DNA of 6,802 nt. It comes from Alphaproteobacteria bacterium (GTDB taxonomy: Bacteria > Pseudomonadota > Alphaproteobacteria > Sphingomonadales > Emcibacteraceae). Below, piece by piece: positions 6,616 to 6,802 of this stretch (position 1 is its first letter; the number at the start of each line of letters is the position of its first letter). The position numbers and the translations under genes were made by a program. The stretch covers positions 1 through 6,802 of the forward strand of contig JAADGA010000092.1 of the NCBI GenBank assembly GCA_013152615.1, written 5' to 3'. A model generated the notes under the pieces. It saw only the letters and a program-made list of their open reading frames with translations. It made no database searches and was not told the DNA's origin.

Positions 6616-6802
6616 ATGCTGATAAAAAATATGTTAACGGGGTTGACCGGTGCCTTGATTGATTTGGGAGAACACCCGGGACAATTTGCCAAACGGGCTG
6701 ATTTTCCCGAAACCTGGCTCTATGATCCCAATGAAATGATTGACCCGAATGAGTGGGCCCGGATCATTAATATGGCGGCCGAGGTTTTCAACTGCCGGGA
6801 TC
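6616..6802 (+). CDS. Probable AraC-family transcriptional regulator, N-terminal part
   Basis: Sixty-two codons are visible before the window ends. The start of the protein, with ALIDLGEHPGQFAKRADFP then DPNEMIDPNEWARIINMAAE and FNCRD, resembles the N-terminal ligand-sensing domain of AraC-type regulators (arabinose-binding-like, PF12625 type): a helix, a second helix with the 'agl...l.dp' pattern, then a helix with 'w..ii..aa'. The C-terminal helix-turn-helix is beyond the edge, so the family call rests on the N-terminus and on the divergent position beside a catabolic operon. ATG 6616 has GGGA (6606-6609) 6 nt upstream. TTG 6610 is an alternative start with AGGAG (6599-6603) 6 nt upstream. 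It likely controls the operon in response to a pathway compound (inference). Confidence 0.65.
   Translation, partial: MLIKNMLTGLTGALIDLGEHPGQFAKRADFPETWLYDPNEMIDPNEWARIINMAAEVFNCRD

Overview
The window is one compact, mainly minus-strand operon for CoA-linked metabolism of an organic acid or lipid-like substrate, with the start of a divergent regulator at its right end. Gene style (Shine-Dalgarno motifs of the GGAG type, 4-bp ATGA overlaps, moderately GC-rich codons, AraC-type regulator) suggests a proteobacterium. I cannot name the genus. Nothing points to a phage, plasmid, transposon, CRISPR array or RNA gene.

Layout in transcription order, right to left on the minus strand: (1) 6513-5398, a saccharopine dehydrogenase-like / trans-acting enoyl reductase-like NAD(P)-binding protein; (2) 5363-4128, an SCP2-type thiolase (lipid-transfer protein family) that keeps the nucleophilic Cys but lacks the second catalytic Cys; (3) 4122-2536, an AMP-forming acyl-CoA ligase with a GTG start; (4) 2534-1761, a short-chain dehydrogenase/reductase (SDR); (5) 1764-946, a second SDR; (6) 949 to the left edge, an acyl-CoA dehydrogenase whose reading frame breaks near 473-478. 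Junctions are 34 bp, 5 bp, 1 bp, a 4-bp overlap and a 4-bp overlap, so the genes are almost certainly co-transcribed and partly translationally coupled. On the plus strand, from about 6616 to the right edge, lies the N-terminus of a probable AraC-family regulator. The roughly 100-bp region between the divergent starts contains a nested dyad and direct repeats that look like operator sequence.

Working model (inference): the ligase activates a carboxylic acid to its CoA thioester, the acyl-CoA dehydrogenase introduces a double bond, the SDRs oxidise or reduce hydroxyl/keto groups, and the thiolase-like enzyme cleaves a C-C bond. The saccharopine dehydrogenase-like protein would adjust a double bond or another redox centre. 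No enoyl-CoA hydratase lies in the window. The set resembles catabolic clusters for sterol side chains, terpenoids or alicyclic acids, but the substrate cannot be read from the sequence.

There are no gene-free stretches over 300 bases. The most interesting points are the frame break in the dehydrogenase, the altered thiolase active site, and the repeat-rich divergent regulatory region.
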